Shown: positions 7,773 through 15,809, numbered from the stretch's first letter. The stretch is 24,185 bases of DNA from Alphaproteobacteria bacterium (GCA_011524805.1 WTJO01000041.1:1-24185), one strand, 5' to 3'. The notes: generated by a model from the sequence alone, not told the origin. Translations and numbers: made by a program.

Positions 7773-9080
7773 TTAATCCCTGCTAGACAGGCGGCTAACC
7801 ATATGGCTGCCTCGGCGCAGGATAAGGGCTATTCCGACCGCCACAAAAGGCAGGCTGGCCGCCTTGATGATATCAACAGATAGCCCGCCGGTCATATGTT
7901 CTGGCAGAGATTGTGCCACCACACCGACCAGCCCGACCCCGTAATAGGTGCCGGCAATCACCGACAGCCCTTCCACAGTCTGCTGAAGACGAAGCTGGGC
8001 ACGGGCGCGCCTGTCCATCGAAGAAAGCAAATCGGTATTCTGTTTCTGGATGGTATATTCGGTATGTGTCCGCAGAAGCGAGCCTGTACGCTCTACCCGG
8101 CTGGACAGCCCTTCAAGACGCCTTGTGAACGCTTTGCAGGTTTGAAGTGCAGGCATCATCCGCCTGTCCAGAAAACCTGCCAGCCCCTGATGACCATCAA
8201 GCCGCGAAATATTTAGACGCTGCATCCGCGCATAGAACACATCCTGATAGGCCATGCTGGCAGATAGCCGGAAGCTGGTCTCGGCAGACAGCTTTTCTGC
8301 CTGTGCCGCCAGATGTGACAGCTGTGGTAGCAGACTGCCCAGATGCTGCGCATTTTCCGAAATCATGGTGCTGATGGCACTGGTCAGCTGTTCCAATTCT
8401 GTTTCTATCTGCCCAAGGGCCGCGCTATGGGCGCGCACCACCGGCAAACCAAGCAATGCCAGCATTCGATAGGTCTCAAGCTCAACCATCCGCAACAGCA
8501 AACGGCCTGTTCGCTCGGCAGACAGGCTATTGTTAAACAGCACAGCACGTGAAAACCCATGGTCATCACAGTCAAAGCTGAAATGCGCCTGTCCGGCACC
8601 GTCAGATACCAGACTGGAAGCAGAGGTGCGGCTATCCAGCATGGAGATCACCGCCTCGGGGCTCATGGATTTGGGTGCCTTGCCGCCTATCTCAAGCCAG
8701 ATAGCATGAAATACAGGATGTTTGATTTTCTCGATCATCTCAAATGGCAGGTGGCTGTTCGCCGCGCGGTCAAATGCCTTGGCCGGCAGACCTGTTCTGC
8801 GTCTGGCTTCCTTGGCGATAAAGCTGATGGTCACAAATTCACTATGACGCTCAACCCGCAAAGCATAGTCATCAAACGCCTCACGCCTGAATTTTTCATC
8901 TGGCGTGATGACCGCCCGCCCTTGCGAGGTCAGCCAGCGATTAACAGCCGAGAAGATAGACGCATCGCTTTGTTCTAACAGATAAATATAGCGGATGAAC
9001 CGACCTGTACCCTCAAAATCATGAAAAGGGCGGGTATGTAATTCTTCATTCAGAATAGCGCGGAGATGATGCTGTTTCAT
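7773..9080 (-). CDS. DUF3422 family membrane protein
   Basis: A 435-residue protein. Its N-terminus (HHLRAILNEELHTRPFHDF, 4-22) matches the DUF3422 signature. A long helical/coiled-coil middle (about 210-370) follows, and two hydrophobic segments lie at the C-terminus (around 375-395 and 410-430). This suggests a cytosolic domain anchored by a C-terminal hairpin. The family is common in proteobacteria and has no firm function, although the architecture recalls CorA-like or coiled-coil membrane proteins. AAGG lies 7 bases before the ATG. The gene stands alone on its strand, convergent with the MFS gene. Confidence 0.85.
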   Translation of the reverse strand: MKQHHLRAILNEELHTRPFHDFEGTGRFIRYIYLLEQSDASIFSAVNRWLTSQGRAVITPDEKFRREAFDDYALRVERHSEFVTISFIAKEARRRTGLPAKAFDRAANSHLPFEMIEKIKHPVFHAIWLEIGGKAPKSMSPEAVISMLDSRTSASSLVSDGAGQAHFSFDCDDHGFSRAVLFNNSLSAERTGRLLLRMVELETYRMLALLGLPVVRAHSAALGQIETELEQLTSAISTMISENAQHLGSLLPQLSHLAAQAEKLSAETSFRLSASMAYQDVFYARMQRLNISRLDGHQGLAGFLDRRMMPALQTCKAFTRRLEGLSSRVERTGSLLRTHTEYTIQKQNTDLLSSMDRRARAQLRLQQTVEGLSVIAGTYYGVGLVGVVAQSLPEHMTGGLSVDIIKAASLPFVAVGIALILRRGSHMVSRLSSRD

Positions 9081-9208
9081 GTTTCTGCCTTAATCGCCAG
9101 CTATATGATGCTGATAAATAGTACCATACTGGCATATGATGATGCTAGCTATCGGGGGAAATGCTGAATCTGGCTTGCACACCGCCCTATGATGAGCAAC
9201 ATTTATAC

Positions 9209-9243
9209 GCTATATTGATAAGCTATATTATCTCTAATATAGC
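9209..9243. repeat. Triple GCTATATT repeat over a promoter
   Basis: GCTATATT occurs at 9209-9216 and again within GCTATATTA at 9222-9230. That second copy is mirrored exactly by TAATATAGC at 9235-9243 across four bases, giving a 9-bp perfect inverted repeat. It overlaps the likely promoter of the secreted protein gene at 9266, so it may be a regulator binding site. Confidence 0.5.
9215..9243 (+). promoter_or_regulatory. Candidate sigma-70 promoter for 9266 gene
   Basis: TTGATA (9215-9220), a 17-base spacer and TATAGC (9238-9243). Initiation would fall about 15 bases before the GTG start, just upstream of the GGAG ribosome binding site. TTTATA (9202)/TATATT (9224) with 16 bases between is a possible alternative. 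Confidence 0.4.
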
Positions 9244-9265
9244 TATCTAGACGGAGCTGCCAACT

Positions 9266-9778
9266 GTGACGTTATTTTCACGCAAAAACCTGTCCGTGCT
9301 ATCTGCCTGCATTACGTTATGCGTGGCTGGCATTTTGATGCTGACAACAAGGCAGGCACTGGCAGATGAAACAGCATTGCGGCTGGAGGGCGTCTGGTTT
9401 ACCTGCGAATTTGCCAGAAGTCAGACACCGCCTGATGATGGGTGCGTGATGTTTGATGATGAAGGCTTTGAAGTGATTGACGGCCAGTTAAGCTATCTGC
9501 GCAATAAATGGTCAGATGAGACAGCCTGTAGAGGCAATAAAAAGGGCCAGTGCTTTTCATCAGACTTGCCTGAAATCAGAGTATCTGTCAGGCCGGTAGG
9601 AAAAATCGGCATTGAAGATGATGCCATTTTTGTCAGCTATATGGCCTGTACACAGAAATTCGGCATCCATCAGAAAGACGGGTTTGTAGAGGTAATTCCA
9701 GATAAAAAGAGATGTTTCTGGGCAAAAAAACGCCATTTTTATGTAAGCAGATATACTGGAAAGCTAAATAGAAAATGA
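9266..9778 (+). CDS. Secreted six-cysteine protein of unknown function
   Basis: I do not recognise this 170-residue protein. It starts with GTG, preceded by GGAG at 9 bases. The signal peptide (residues 1-33, cut after AL-A before Asp34) has a strong hydrophobic core. The mature part of about 137 residues holds exactly six cysteines (47, 60, 88, 96, 128, 150), consistent with three disulfides, and a Lys/Arg-rich C-terminus (KKRHFYVSRYTGKLNRK). The opening after cleavage (LEGVWFTCEFARS) suggests a small beta-structured domain. Its TGA overlaps the ATG of the ygfZ gene (ATGA), so the two are translationally coupled. The candidate promoter carries an inverted repeat. Confidence 0.75.
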   Translation: MTLFSRKNLSVLSACITLCVAGILMLTTRQALADETALRLEGVWFTCEFARSQTPPDDGCVMFDDEGFEVIDGQLSYLRNKWSDETACRGNKKGQCFSSDLPEIRVSVRPVGKIGIEDDAIFVSYMACTQKFGIHQKDGFVEVIPDKKRCFWAKKRHFYVSRYTGKLNRK

Positions 9779-10650
9779 CCAGATTTTACCATCATCAGCA
9801 TATGCAGATAGTGTCTGTCAGTGGCGAAGGCGCAGCAGAGTTTCTGAATGATCTGCTGACTGCGCAGATAACACGGCTAGATACCGAAATAGCACGTATG
9901 GCCTGTCTGCTTAGCCCACAGGGGCGGATTCTGTTTGACATGATGGTGTTCAGACTTTCCGAAACACAATTATTTCTGCTGACTGAAACATCTCAGGCAG
10001 AGGCACTTGCAAAACGGCTTACGCTATACAGGCTTAGACGCAAGCTGGACATATCGCTAAGAACAGAGTTTATGGCAGGCCATATCCCATCACAGGATAA
10101 TTTGCCGCCACAACTGGCAGAACGTCAAAATTATATCATCCGGCGAGATGAGCGCCATGACCAGCTAGGGTATCTATGTCTGGCTGAACAGGCAGAACAC
10201 AGTCTGCTGGAGATATCTGCTGATGCTGACTGGCAAGCGCTCAGGATAGGCCTTGGCATCCCGCAGACAGCCGCAGACCTGACGCCGAACCGGGCATTGA
10301 TGCTGGAAGCGGGGCTGGAACATCTCCATGCGGTAGATTTCAAAAAGGGATGCTATATCGGACAGGAAGTTACGGCACGCACCCATTACCGGGGGCTGGT
10401 AAAGCGGCGTATTTTGCCAGTCCATACAGCTACAGCATCACTTCAGACAGGCCAGATAATCAGATGGCAGGATAAGGAAATAGGCACAATTCTATCTGTT
10501 AGCCACACCAGACAGACTGCACTTGCAACCATCCGGCTTGATGCTGTCAGAGATAGCACAGATGATGTACCTTTGATGATAGACCAGAACAGGCTCAGTC
10601 TGGATATTCCGGCGTGGATGCAGCCGCTTCCGGGCTTTGATGACAGCTAG
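9775..10650 (+). CDS. ygfZ: YgfZ/GcvT-like folate-binding protein
   Basis: A 291-residue tetrahydrofolate-binding protein homologous to the T-protein of the glycine cleavage system but not part of that complex. The diagnostic motif KGCYIGQE is at 191-198, with Cys193 the key residue. The family (E. coli YgfZ, mitochondrial IBA57) supports assembly or repair of certain Fe-S clusters, such as that of MiaB. The ATG overlaps the upstream stop by four bases (ATGA), so it is translated with the secreted six-cysteine protein. The stop lies 3 bases from the end of the convergent glycosyltransferase gene. It is probably cytosolic, with no signal or membrane segment. Confidence 0.9.
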   Translation: MTRFYHHQHMQIVSVSGEGAAEFLNDLLTAQITRLDTEIARMACLLSPQGRILFDMMVFRLSETQLFLLTETSQAEALAKRLTLYRLRRKLDISLRTEFMAGHIPSQDNLPPQLAERQNYIIRRDERHDQLGYLCLAEQAEHSLLEISADADWQALRIGLGIPQTAADLTPNRALMLEAGLEHLHAVDFKKGCYIGQEVTARTHYRGLVKRRILPVHTATASLQTGQIIRWQDKEIGTILSVSHTRQTALATIRLDAVRDSTDDVPLMIDQNRLSLDIPAWMQPLPGFDDS

Positions 10651-10653
10651 GGG

Positions 10654-11691
10654 CTAGCGCCGGCTCATCTGTTTTTTCAGCCATAAATTGGCAAGCTCAT
10701 ACATAATAATGAACATGATGATACCAGCACAAAGCCATATTGTCTGGTACGGTACACTTATCGCAACCGCCACACAAAAACAGGGGAGCAGCCATGTAAT
10801 GGCTGCAGATAGCGAATTGGCACCTGTATCTGTCATCTGGCTAAATCTGGAAATATAGGCAAATACCAGACTGTGCAAATGACGCTTATCTGGTGCCATT
10901 GTGTTCCGTCCGGCCAGCTTACGCCGCACTGTAGAACGTACCAGCTCATAAAAGGGATAAAACACAATAATAAGGCTGGCAAACGGAGAAATCTCAGGAT
11001 TGCGCTCGCTCAGCAAAATTGTCAACATCGCCACTATCGCGCCCATCAGATAGGCACCGCCATCACCTATAAAAATACGCCCAAGCGGAAAGTTAATCAC
11101 AAAACAGCCAAGCATGCTTGCAATAAAGATCATGGCTAGCAGATATAGCTGGCTGTCATTCGCATATGCTGCAATTATACCAACCGCCCCTGCCATAATG
11201 ATACAGGTGCCTATGGACAGACCATTCAACCCGTCAATAATATTCACGGCATTAGTCAGGGTAGTGATCGCCAGTACGGTCACAAAAAAGGAAATCCAGC
11301 TAATCTGAAGCAGCCAGTCAAACTGGTCGACATTTACACGGGTGATGCTGATGCCGGTAACCATGATAAAAATCACCCCCGTCAGCACCGCAACTACCAG
11401 CCTGATTTTGGGTGCAATCAGGGCAGTTATATCTTCTGTCAGCCCAATCAAAAATACAGGCACAACAGCGATAAGCAGACCAAAAAATACAGCCTGTATC
11501 TCAAAATCTGAGAGCATATATCCGGCTAGCAGGCCAGCAAAACATGCAATCCCGCCTAATCTGGGTACATATCCGCTATGAAGCTGCTGCGGCCCTGAAT
11601 GTCTTTTATAGAGCAGAACATTCTGATATGGCGCGGTAACTATCATGACAAGGCTGATAATCAGGCTGATTGTGAAGATGAAAATTAGCAT
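10654..11691 (-). CDS. WecA/MraY-family glycosyl-1-phosphate transferase
   Basis: A polytopic membrane enzyme of 345 residues (GT4/PF00953) that moves a sugar-1-phosphate from a UDP-sugar to undecaprenyl phosphate, the first step of a surface glycan. Visible motifs are PRLGG (43-47), GLTED (83-87), NAVNIIDGLNGLSIG (147-161), GDGGAYLMG (209-217) and HLHS (271-274). The first acidic motif is Glu-Asp (86-87) where WecA and MraY have Asp-Asp; this ED form is common in WbpL-like polysaccharide initiators. It is the last gene of a minus-strand run after bdhA (37 bases away). MraY itself would normally sit in the mur/dcw cluster, so this is more likely a surface-polymer initiator. The sugar cannot be deduced. 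Confidence 0.85.
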   Translation of the reverse strand: MLIFIFTISLIISLVMIVTAPYQNVLLYKRHSGPQQLHSGYVPRLGGIACFAGLLAGYMLSDFEIQAVFFGLLIAVVPVFLIGLTEDITALIAPKIRLVVAVLTGVIFIMVTGISITRVNVDQFDWLLQISWISFFVTVLAITTLTNAVNIIDGLNGLSIGTCIIMAGAVGIIAAYANDSQLYLLAMIFIASMLGCFVINFPLGRIFIGDGGAYLMGAIVAMLTILLSERNPEISPFASLIIVFYPFYELVRSTVRRKLAGRNTMAPDKRHLHSLVFAYISRFSQMTDTGANSLSAAITWLLPCFCVAVAISVPYQTIWLCAGIIMFIIMYELANLWLKKQMSRR

Positions 11692-11728
11692 TCGTAGGTT
11701 TTCAATTCCATTAAATTACACCTAACCA

Positions 11729-12523
11729 TTACTGTGCCGTCCAGCCGCCATCAAGTGTAAAGGCTGTTCCTGTAACATTATCAGCATCTTTCCCTGCCAG
11801 AAATAATGCCATGCTTGCTATCTGCTCAGGGCGCATAAATCTGCCTGTTGGCTGTTTTTCGCTTACCAGATGATAGGCTGCTTCCTCGATAGTATCAGAT
11901 GAGGCGGCGGCGCGCGCCTCTATCTGTGCTTCAACAAGCGGCGTTCTTACCCATCCTGGGCATATTGCATTACAGGTCACCTGTGTGTCTGCCATCTCAA
12001 GCGCAATTGTTTTGGTCAGCCCGATAAGCCCGTGCTTGGCCGCAACATAGGCAGATTTATTGGCAGAGGCTACTTGTCCATGAACAGAGGCAATATTGAT
12101 AATCCGCCCGCTGTTCTGGGCACGCATCTCCGGCAGACAGACCGCCGACAAATGAAAAGGCGCACTCAGATTAACATCTATTACTGCCTGCCATCTTTCA
12201 GGCGGAAACTGCTCAACAGGCGCAACATGCTGGATACCTGCATTATTGATAAGCACATCTACCCCGCCCATTGATGCGATTGCGGCCTGCGCCATCTGTC
12301 TTGCGGCAGTTGCATCTGAAATATCGGTGCTATCTATTACACATGAGGCAGCTCCGCATGCATCCATCTGGGCGCTGATTTGGTTAACTGTCTGTGTGTC
12401 TGCGATGCCGCCAAGCACCAGATGCGCGCCTGTACCAGCAAATGCGCGCGCCATGGCAAGCCCGATACCCGAGATACCGCCAGTGATGATAATCTTTTTT
12501 GCTGTCTGTTTATTCTGTGTCAT
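11729..12523 (-). CDS. bdhA: 3-hydroxybutyrate dehydrogenase (SDR family)
   Basis: A short-chain dehydrogenase of 264 residues that interconverts 3-hydroxybutyrate and acetoacetate with NAD, used in polyhydroxybutyrate or ketone-body metabolism. It has the nucleotide motif TGGISGIG (14-21), NNAG (93-96), and the catalytic Ser146, Tyr159 and Lys163 of YVAAK. The stretches AGIQHVAPVEQFP (95-107), ASANKSAYVAAKHG and the C-terminal LDGGWTAQ are characteristic of D-3-hydroxybutyrate dehydrogenases rather than FabG-like reductases. It lies 46 bases after the DUF1192 gene and 37 before the glycosyltransferase gene, suggesting one transcript. The start has only a weak ribosome binding site, so coupling to upstream translation is possible. 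Confidence 0.9.
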   Translation of the reverse strand: MTQNKQTAKKIIITGGISGIGLAMARAFAGTGAHLVLGGIADTQTVNQISAQMDACGAASCVIDSTDISDATAARQMAQAAIASMGGVDVLINNAGIQHVAPVEQFPPERWQAVIDVNLSAPFHLSAVCLPEMRAQNSGRIINIASVHGQVASANKSAYVAAKHGLIGLTKTIALEMADTQVTCNAICPGWVRTPLVEAQIEARAAASSDTIEEAAYHLVSEKQPTGRFMRPEQIASMALFLAGKDADNVTGTAFTLDGGWTAQ

Positions 12524-12569
12524 CTATCTGTCTTTATTTGACATGCCAGCCCCTGCAAGCACCAGATAT

Positions 12570-12758
12570 TTAGCTGTCAGATTTCGAGAAAAGTGATTCT
12601 GCCAGCGAGCCAACAGATTGCTTATGCCGGATAATCTCGCCAACGCGTTCAATTTCGGCTTCCAATGCCGAAATATAGGCTTCAAGATCTTCAATATTGG
12701 CAGTTGTCAGGTCAGTTGGCAGGGATGCTGGTTTGACAGTTTCAAATTCATCCATCAT
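12570..12758 (-). CDS. DUF1192 family small protein
   Basis: A 62-residue acidic protein. Its core IEDLEAYISALEAEIERV (22-39) matches the DUF1192 family of short alphaproteobacterial proteins with a heptad-like helix, and the tail ends in SLAESLFSK. Function unknown; it probably forms a small coiled coil in the cytosol. Two adjacent ATG codons (12758 and 12755) follow GAGAG, and either could be used. It is divergent from trcR, an arrangement I associate with this order of bacteria, and it heads the minus-strand run with bdhA. Confidence 0.8.
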   Translation of the reverse strand: MMDEFETVKPASLPTDLTTANIEDLEAYISALEAEIERVGEIIRHKQSVGSLAESLFSKSDS

Positions 12759-12860
12759 CTTCTCTCATTTAGGTTGGCCATTATCTTAAGGCTATTATCT
12801 GACTGTGTCTTCTAGCATAACCCTAGCACAATTTCATAAAAAATAGACCAAAACATCTCT

Positions 12861-12890
12861 TTGCATTATATTGCCCAGCTGTGATATAGT
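12861..12890 (+). promoter_or_regulatory. Candidate sigma-70 promoter for trcR
   Basis: TTGCAT (12861-12866), an 18-base spacer and TATAGT (12885-12890). The -10 is strong (5 of 6 to consensus) and the -35 weaker. Transcription would begin near 12897, leaving a leader of about 130 bases before trcR. Confidence 0.4.
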
Positions 12891-12919
12891 TATCCGGAGA
12901 ACGCATCCCAGACAGCTTA

Positions 12920-12999
12920 ATCTGCGCGTGCTGATGGCCCCAGCCCCAATGGCTAGGGTCACAGAACAGACAAATATCGTCAGGTTGCTGAGCGCGGAT
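12920..12999 (+). promoter_or_regulatory. Structured leader upstream of trcR
   Basis: Two nested elements can be drawn by eye. An outer stem pairs ATCTGCGC (12920-12927) with GCGCGGAT (12992-12999), with one G-U pair. An inner hairpin pairs GGCCCCAGCC (12936-12945) with GGCTAGGGTC (12951-12960), with one mismatch, one wobble and a CCAAT loop. It sits between a candidate promoter and the trcR start. It could be a regulatory leader or a small RNA; I recognise no known family. Confidence 0.4.
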
Positions 13000-13014
13000 G
13001 ATAACAGGAACTGA
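12934..13014 (+). CDS. Possible short upstream ORF before trcR
   Basis: A 26-codon frame starts at an ATG overlapping the inner hairpin of the trcR leader, ends in TGA 12 bases before the trcR start, and is in the same frame as trcR. No good ribosome binding site precedes it, and the peptide (MAPAPMARVTEQTNIVRLLS...) resembles nothing I know. It may be a leader peptide, a former N-terminal extension cut off by the stop, or chance. Confidence 0.2.
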   Translation: MAPAPMARVTEQTNIVRLLSADDNRN

Positions 13015-13026
13015 AAGAATAAGACA

Positions 13027-13593
13027 ATGACAGAATTATTGATGCCTAAGGCGACAGCCGTCTGGCTGATTGACAATACCGGGCTGACATTTGACCAGAT
13101 TGGGGATTTCTGCGGACTTCACCCGCTTGAGGTTCAGGCCATCGCAGATGGCGAAGTAGGCGCAGGCATGCAGGGCTTTGATCCTGTTGTGAATGGCCAG
13201 CTTAGCCGCGAAGAAATCGAAAGATGTGAAGCAAATAGCGCAGCCAGTCTGGAAATCTCAAAAACCAACCTGCCACAACCTGCCCTGCGCACCAAAGGCC
13301 CGCGTTATGTGCCTGTGGCCAGACGCGGCGACAAACCTGATGCAATTGCGTGGCTGGTCAAACATCATCCTGAATTATCAGATGCCCAGATCAGCAGGCT
13401 GATTGGCACCACAAAAGAAACGATTGTGAAAATCAGAGAACGCACCCACTGGAATATCGCCAATATTCAGGCAAAACATCCGGCTATGCTTGGCCTGTGC
13501 ACCCAGCAGGATATGAACAAGGCGATTGAGAAAGCCGGCGGTCAGCCAAAACAGGATGCAGAACAGGCAGCAAACCTCTCTGAAATCCCATAG
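13027..13593 (+). CDS. trcR: TrcR/DUF1013 cell-cycle transcriptional regulator
   Basis: A 188-residue cytosolic protein matching the alphaproteobacterial DUF1013 family, named TrcR after the cell-cycle-regulated Caulobacter member. The N-terminus (MPKATAVWLIDNTGLTFDQI, 6-25) and the second block (DAIAWLVKHHPELSDAQISR) look like two helix-turn-helix-like units, joined by a basic GPRYVPVARRGDKPD linker. The last ~25 residues are low-complexity and Gln/Ala-rich. It stands alone on the plus strand, divergent from DUF1192. The leader is long and apparently structured, so control after transcription starts is plausible. The only ribosome binding site candidate is distant (AGGAA about 17 bases away) or weak (AAGA). 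Confidence 0.88.
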   Translation: MTELLMPKATAVWLIDNTGLTFDQIGDFCGLHPLEVQAIADGEVGAGMQGFDPVVNGQLSREEIERCEANSAASLEISKTNLPQPALRTKGPRYVPVARRGDKPDAIAWLVKHHPELSDAQISRLIGTTKETIVKIRERTHWNIANIQAKHPAMLGLCTQQDMNKAIEKAGGQPKQDAEQAANLSEIP

Positions 13594-13600
13594 CCTCTCC

Positions 13601-13629
13601 CCCTGCCGGCAGTTATGAACACCGGAGGG
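13601..13629. terminator. Hairpin between convergent trcR and prpE
   Basis: CCCTGCCGG (13601-13609) pairs with CCGGAGGG (13622-13629) with one bulged G. It fills the 42-base gap between two converging genes and may stop transcription from both sides, but neither side has a T tract. Confidence 0.3.
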
Positions 13630-13635
13630 CGCATA

Positions 13636-15537
13636 TCAGGATGACTGGATGAGCCCTGCGGCGTCAACCGCATCCGTAATCTCGTCCAGAATGGCAGGAT
13701 CATCAATTGTAGCAGGCAGAGTGTAGGGCTCTGCCTGTACTATTTTGCGCATGGTCGCGCGCAAAATCTTGCCAGAGCGCGTTTTTGGCAATCGTGACAC
13801 AATCACAACATGTTTGAATGCCGCAACAGGCCCAATATCTTTGCGCACCTTGGCAATAATTTCGGAGATAATATCCTCATCTTTGCGAACTACCCCCGAT
13901 TTCAGCACGATAAAGCCAAGTGGTAACTGACCTTTAAGCGCATCATTCACGCCAATTACAGCACATTCTGCAACATCCTGATGACCTGCCAGCACCTCTT
14001 CCATGCCACCTGTAGACAGGCGGTGGCCAGCCACATTAATAATATCGTCAGTGCGTGACATCACAAACAGATAGCCATCATCATCAAAATAGCCTGCATC
14101 CCCTGTTTCGTAATATCCCTCAAAGCGGGACATATAGCTGTCTACAAAGCGCTTATCATTATTCCACAAGGTTGGCAGGCTACCCGGCGGCATGGGCAAT
14201 TTCACCACAATAGAGCCAATCTCATTTGCGCCTAGCACCTCGCCAGCATCAGATAGAATTTGCACATCCCAGCTTGGTACAGGCTTTGTTGCCGAACCTG
14301 CCTTCACCTCAAGCAATTCGATGCCGGCACAATTGGCCGCAATTGACCAGCCTGTTTCTGTCTGCCACCAGTGATCTATCACCGGCACGCCCAGCTTGTC
14401 CTGAAGCCAGAATAGCGTATCCGGATCGCATCTCTCGCCAGCAACGAACTGATAGGCAAATTCTGACATATCAAACTGCTCAATCAGCCTGCCTTCAGGG
14501 TCTTCTTTTTTGATAGCGCGTATTGCCGTTGGTGCGGTGAACATGGCACGTACCTTGTGCTCTGCTATCACCCGCCAGAAGGTGGATGCATCTGGCGTAC
14601 CGACAGGCTTGCCTTCAAAGACGATGGTGGTGCAGCCGGCAAATAGTGGCGCATAGACGATATAGGAATGTCCAACCACCCAGCCGACATCCGAGGCCGC
14701 CCAGAACACATCACCTGCCCCGCAATCATAGATATGGCGCATTGACCATTTCAGCGCGACAATATGGCTGGCTGTGGGGCGCACCACCCCTTTTGGCATG
14801 CCAGTAGTGCCAGAAGTATATAGGATATAGGCAGGGTCTTCTGAATTGACAGCTACACATTCGGCAAATTCGGCGGCAGCAACAGCCTCTCTCCAGTCTT
14901 CATCACGCCCTGCTACCAGCTTTGCGAGCAGCTGTTCTCTCTGTAGCAAAATGACAGATTCAACCTTGTGTTTGGCAATATCAATCGCTTCATCTACCAT
15001 CGGCTTATAGGCCACAATTCTGCCGGGCTCTATCCCGCAAGAGGCAGTCAGGATCAGGCGCGGGGTAGCATCATCAATGCGTTTTGCCAGCTCGGTGGCC
15101 GAAAATCCGCCAAATACCACAGAATGGACAGCCCCGATACGCGCACAGGCCAGCATCGCAATGATCGCTTCTGCAACCATCGGCATATAAATAATGACCC
15201 TGTCACCATAGCCAATACCGCGCGCCTGCATGGCACCGGCCAGATAGGCTGTTCTGTCACGTAATTCGGCGAAGCTGAGTGTCGATTTTGTGCCTGTTAC
15301 AGGACTGTCATAAATAATGGCTATATCATCGCCGCGCCCCTGTTCCACATGCACATCTACCGCATTATAACAGCCATTAATCTGGCCACCTGTCATCCAG
15401 CGATAAAAGGGCGGGTTAGTATCATCCAGAATTGTTGTTGGCGGTGTTATCCAGTGAACATCTTCTGCCTGCGCCTGCCAGAAAGCTATCGGGTCTGATG
15501 CCACTTCGGCGTTAAATTTGTCAAACTTGCTAGACAC
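13636..15537 (-). CDS. prpE: Propionyl-CoA synthetase (acetyl-CoA synthetase family)
   Basis: An AMP-forming acyl-CoA synthetase of 633 residues, the size of PrpE. It activates propionate, and often acetate less well, to the CoA ester via an acyl-adenylate. Motifs in order: an N-terminal ACS domain, the phosphate loop YTSGTTGMPKG (240-250), YYETGDAGYFDDDGY (475-489), and Lys590 in KTRSGKILR, the catalytic lysine controlled by acetylation in this family. The stretch ASCGIEPGRIVAYKPMVDEA (165-184) favours PrpE over acetyl-CoA synthetase Acs. The start is GTG, with AGAGGG 7 bases upstream. No 2-methylcitrate genes are adjacent, so the propionate could instead enter the methylmalonyl-CoA route. 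A narrower or different short-chain acid is possible. Confidence 0.88.
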   Translation of the reverse strand: MSSKFDKFNAEVASDPIAFWQAQAEDVHWITPPTTILDDTNPPFYRWMTGGQINGCYNAVDVHVEQGRGDDIAIIYDSPVTGTKSTLSFAELRDRTAYLAGAMQARGIGYGDRVIIYMPMVAEAIIAMLACARIGAVHSVVFGGFSATELAKRIDDATPRLILTASCGIEPGRIVAYKPMVDEAIDIAKHKVESVILLQREQLLAKLVAGRDEDWREAVAAAEFAECVAVNSEDPAYILYTSGTTGMPKGVVRPTASHIVALKWSMRHIYDCGAGDVFWAASDVGWVVGHSYIVYAPLFAGCTTIVFEGKPVGTPDASTFWRVIAEHKVRAMFTAPTAIRAIKKEDPEGRLIEQFDMSEFAYQFVAGERCDPDTLFWLQDKLGVPVIDHWWQTETGWSIAANCAGIELLEVKAGSATKPVPSWDVQILSDAGEVLGANEIGSIVVKLPMPPGSLPTLWNNDKRFVDSYMSRFEGYYETGDAGYFDDDGYLFVMSRTDDIINVAGHRLSTGGMEEVLAGHQDVAECAVIGVNDALKGQLPLGFIVLKSGVVRKDEDIISEIIAKVRKDIGPVAAFKHVVIVSRLPKTRSGKILRATMRKIVQAEPYTLPATIDDPAILDEITDAVDAAGLIQSS

Positions 15538-15809
15538 TATCTATCCCTCTTCCTAATTCTGGTCGGCCATTTCTGGATTGCCAGTCTGGCATTGTCGGCC
15601 TTACCACAGACTGTTTTACCGAAATACCGGTCTGCCGCCAAGCCTTTCTGGTCAACCCGCCCGTTGCAGGCCTGCCTCTCAATAAACCACACCACGTAAA
15701 TTACACCAGATAAACTGGCAAAGATAAAGATGATGCGTGATTTACTAATCCGAACAAATTTGTTATAGTCTCGGCCTATCAAAACATATATCAGGATCAT
15801 CACCAGCCA
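15538..15809. other. Divergent intergenic region prpE / DUF465
   Basis: A 272-base gap between divergent genes. It holds a plus-strand promoter at 15741-15769 and presumably a prpE promoter that I could not place. A minus-strand open frame fills it but is not supported (see rejected items). Confidence 0.5.
15741..15769 (+). promoter_or_regulatory. Candidate sigma-70 promoter for DUF465-purE-purK
   Basis: TTTACT (15741-15746), a 17-base spacer and TATAGT (15764-15769), with initiation expected near 15776. It is the best promoter match I found, and drives the DUF465 gene and probably purEK. Confidence 0.5.

Noticed and set aside
8559..8978. Plus-strand 139-codon frame inside the DUF3422 gene
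   Set aside because: It is an opposite-strand shadow of a conserved gene, with no ribosome binding site and no family match.
12834..13076. Minus-strand 80-codon hydrophobic frame over the trcR start
   Set aside because: It covers the trcR promoter, leader and first codons, has no ribosome binding site and resembles no family; trcR on the other strand is clear.
15537..15803. Minus-strand 88-codon frame upstream of prpE with one hydrophobic segment
   Set aside because: Its start lies over the plus-strand promoter of the DUF465 gene, there is no usable ribosome binding site, its stop overlaps the prpE GTG by one base, and the C-terminal half looks like random translation of leader DNA.
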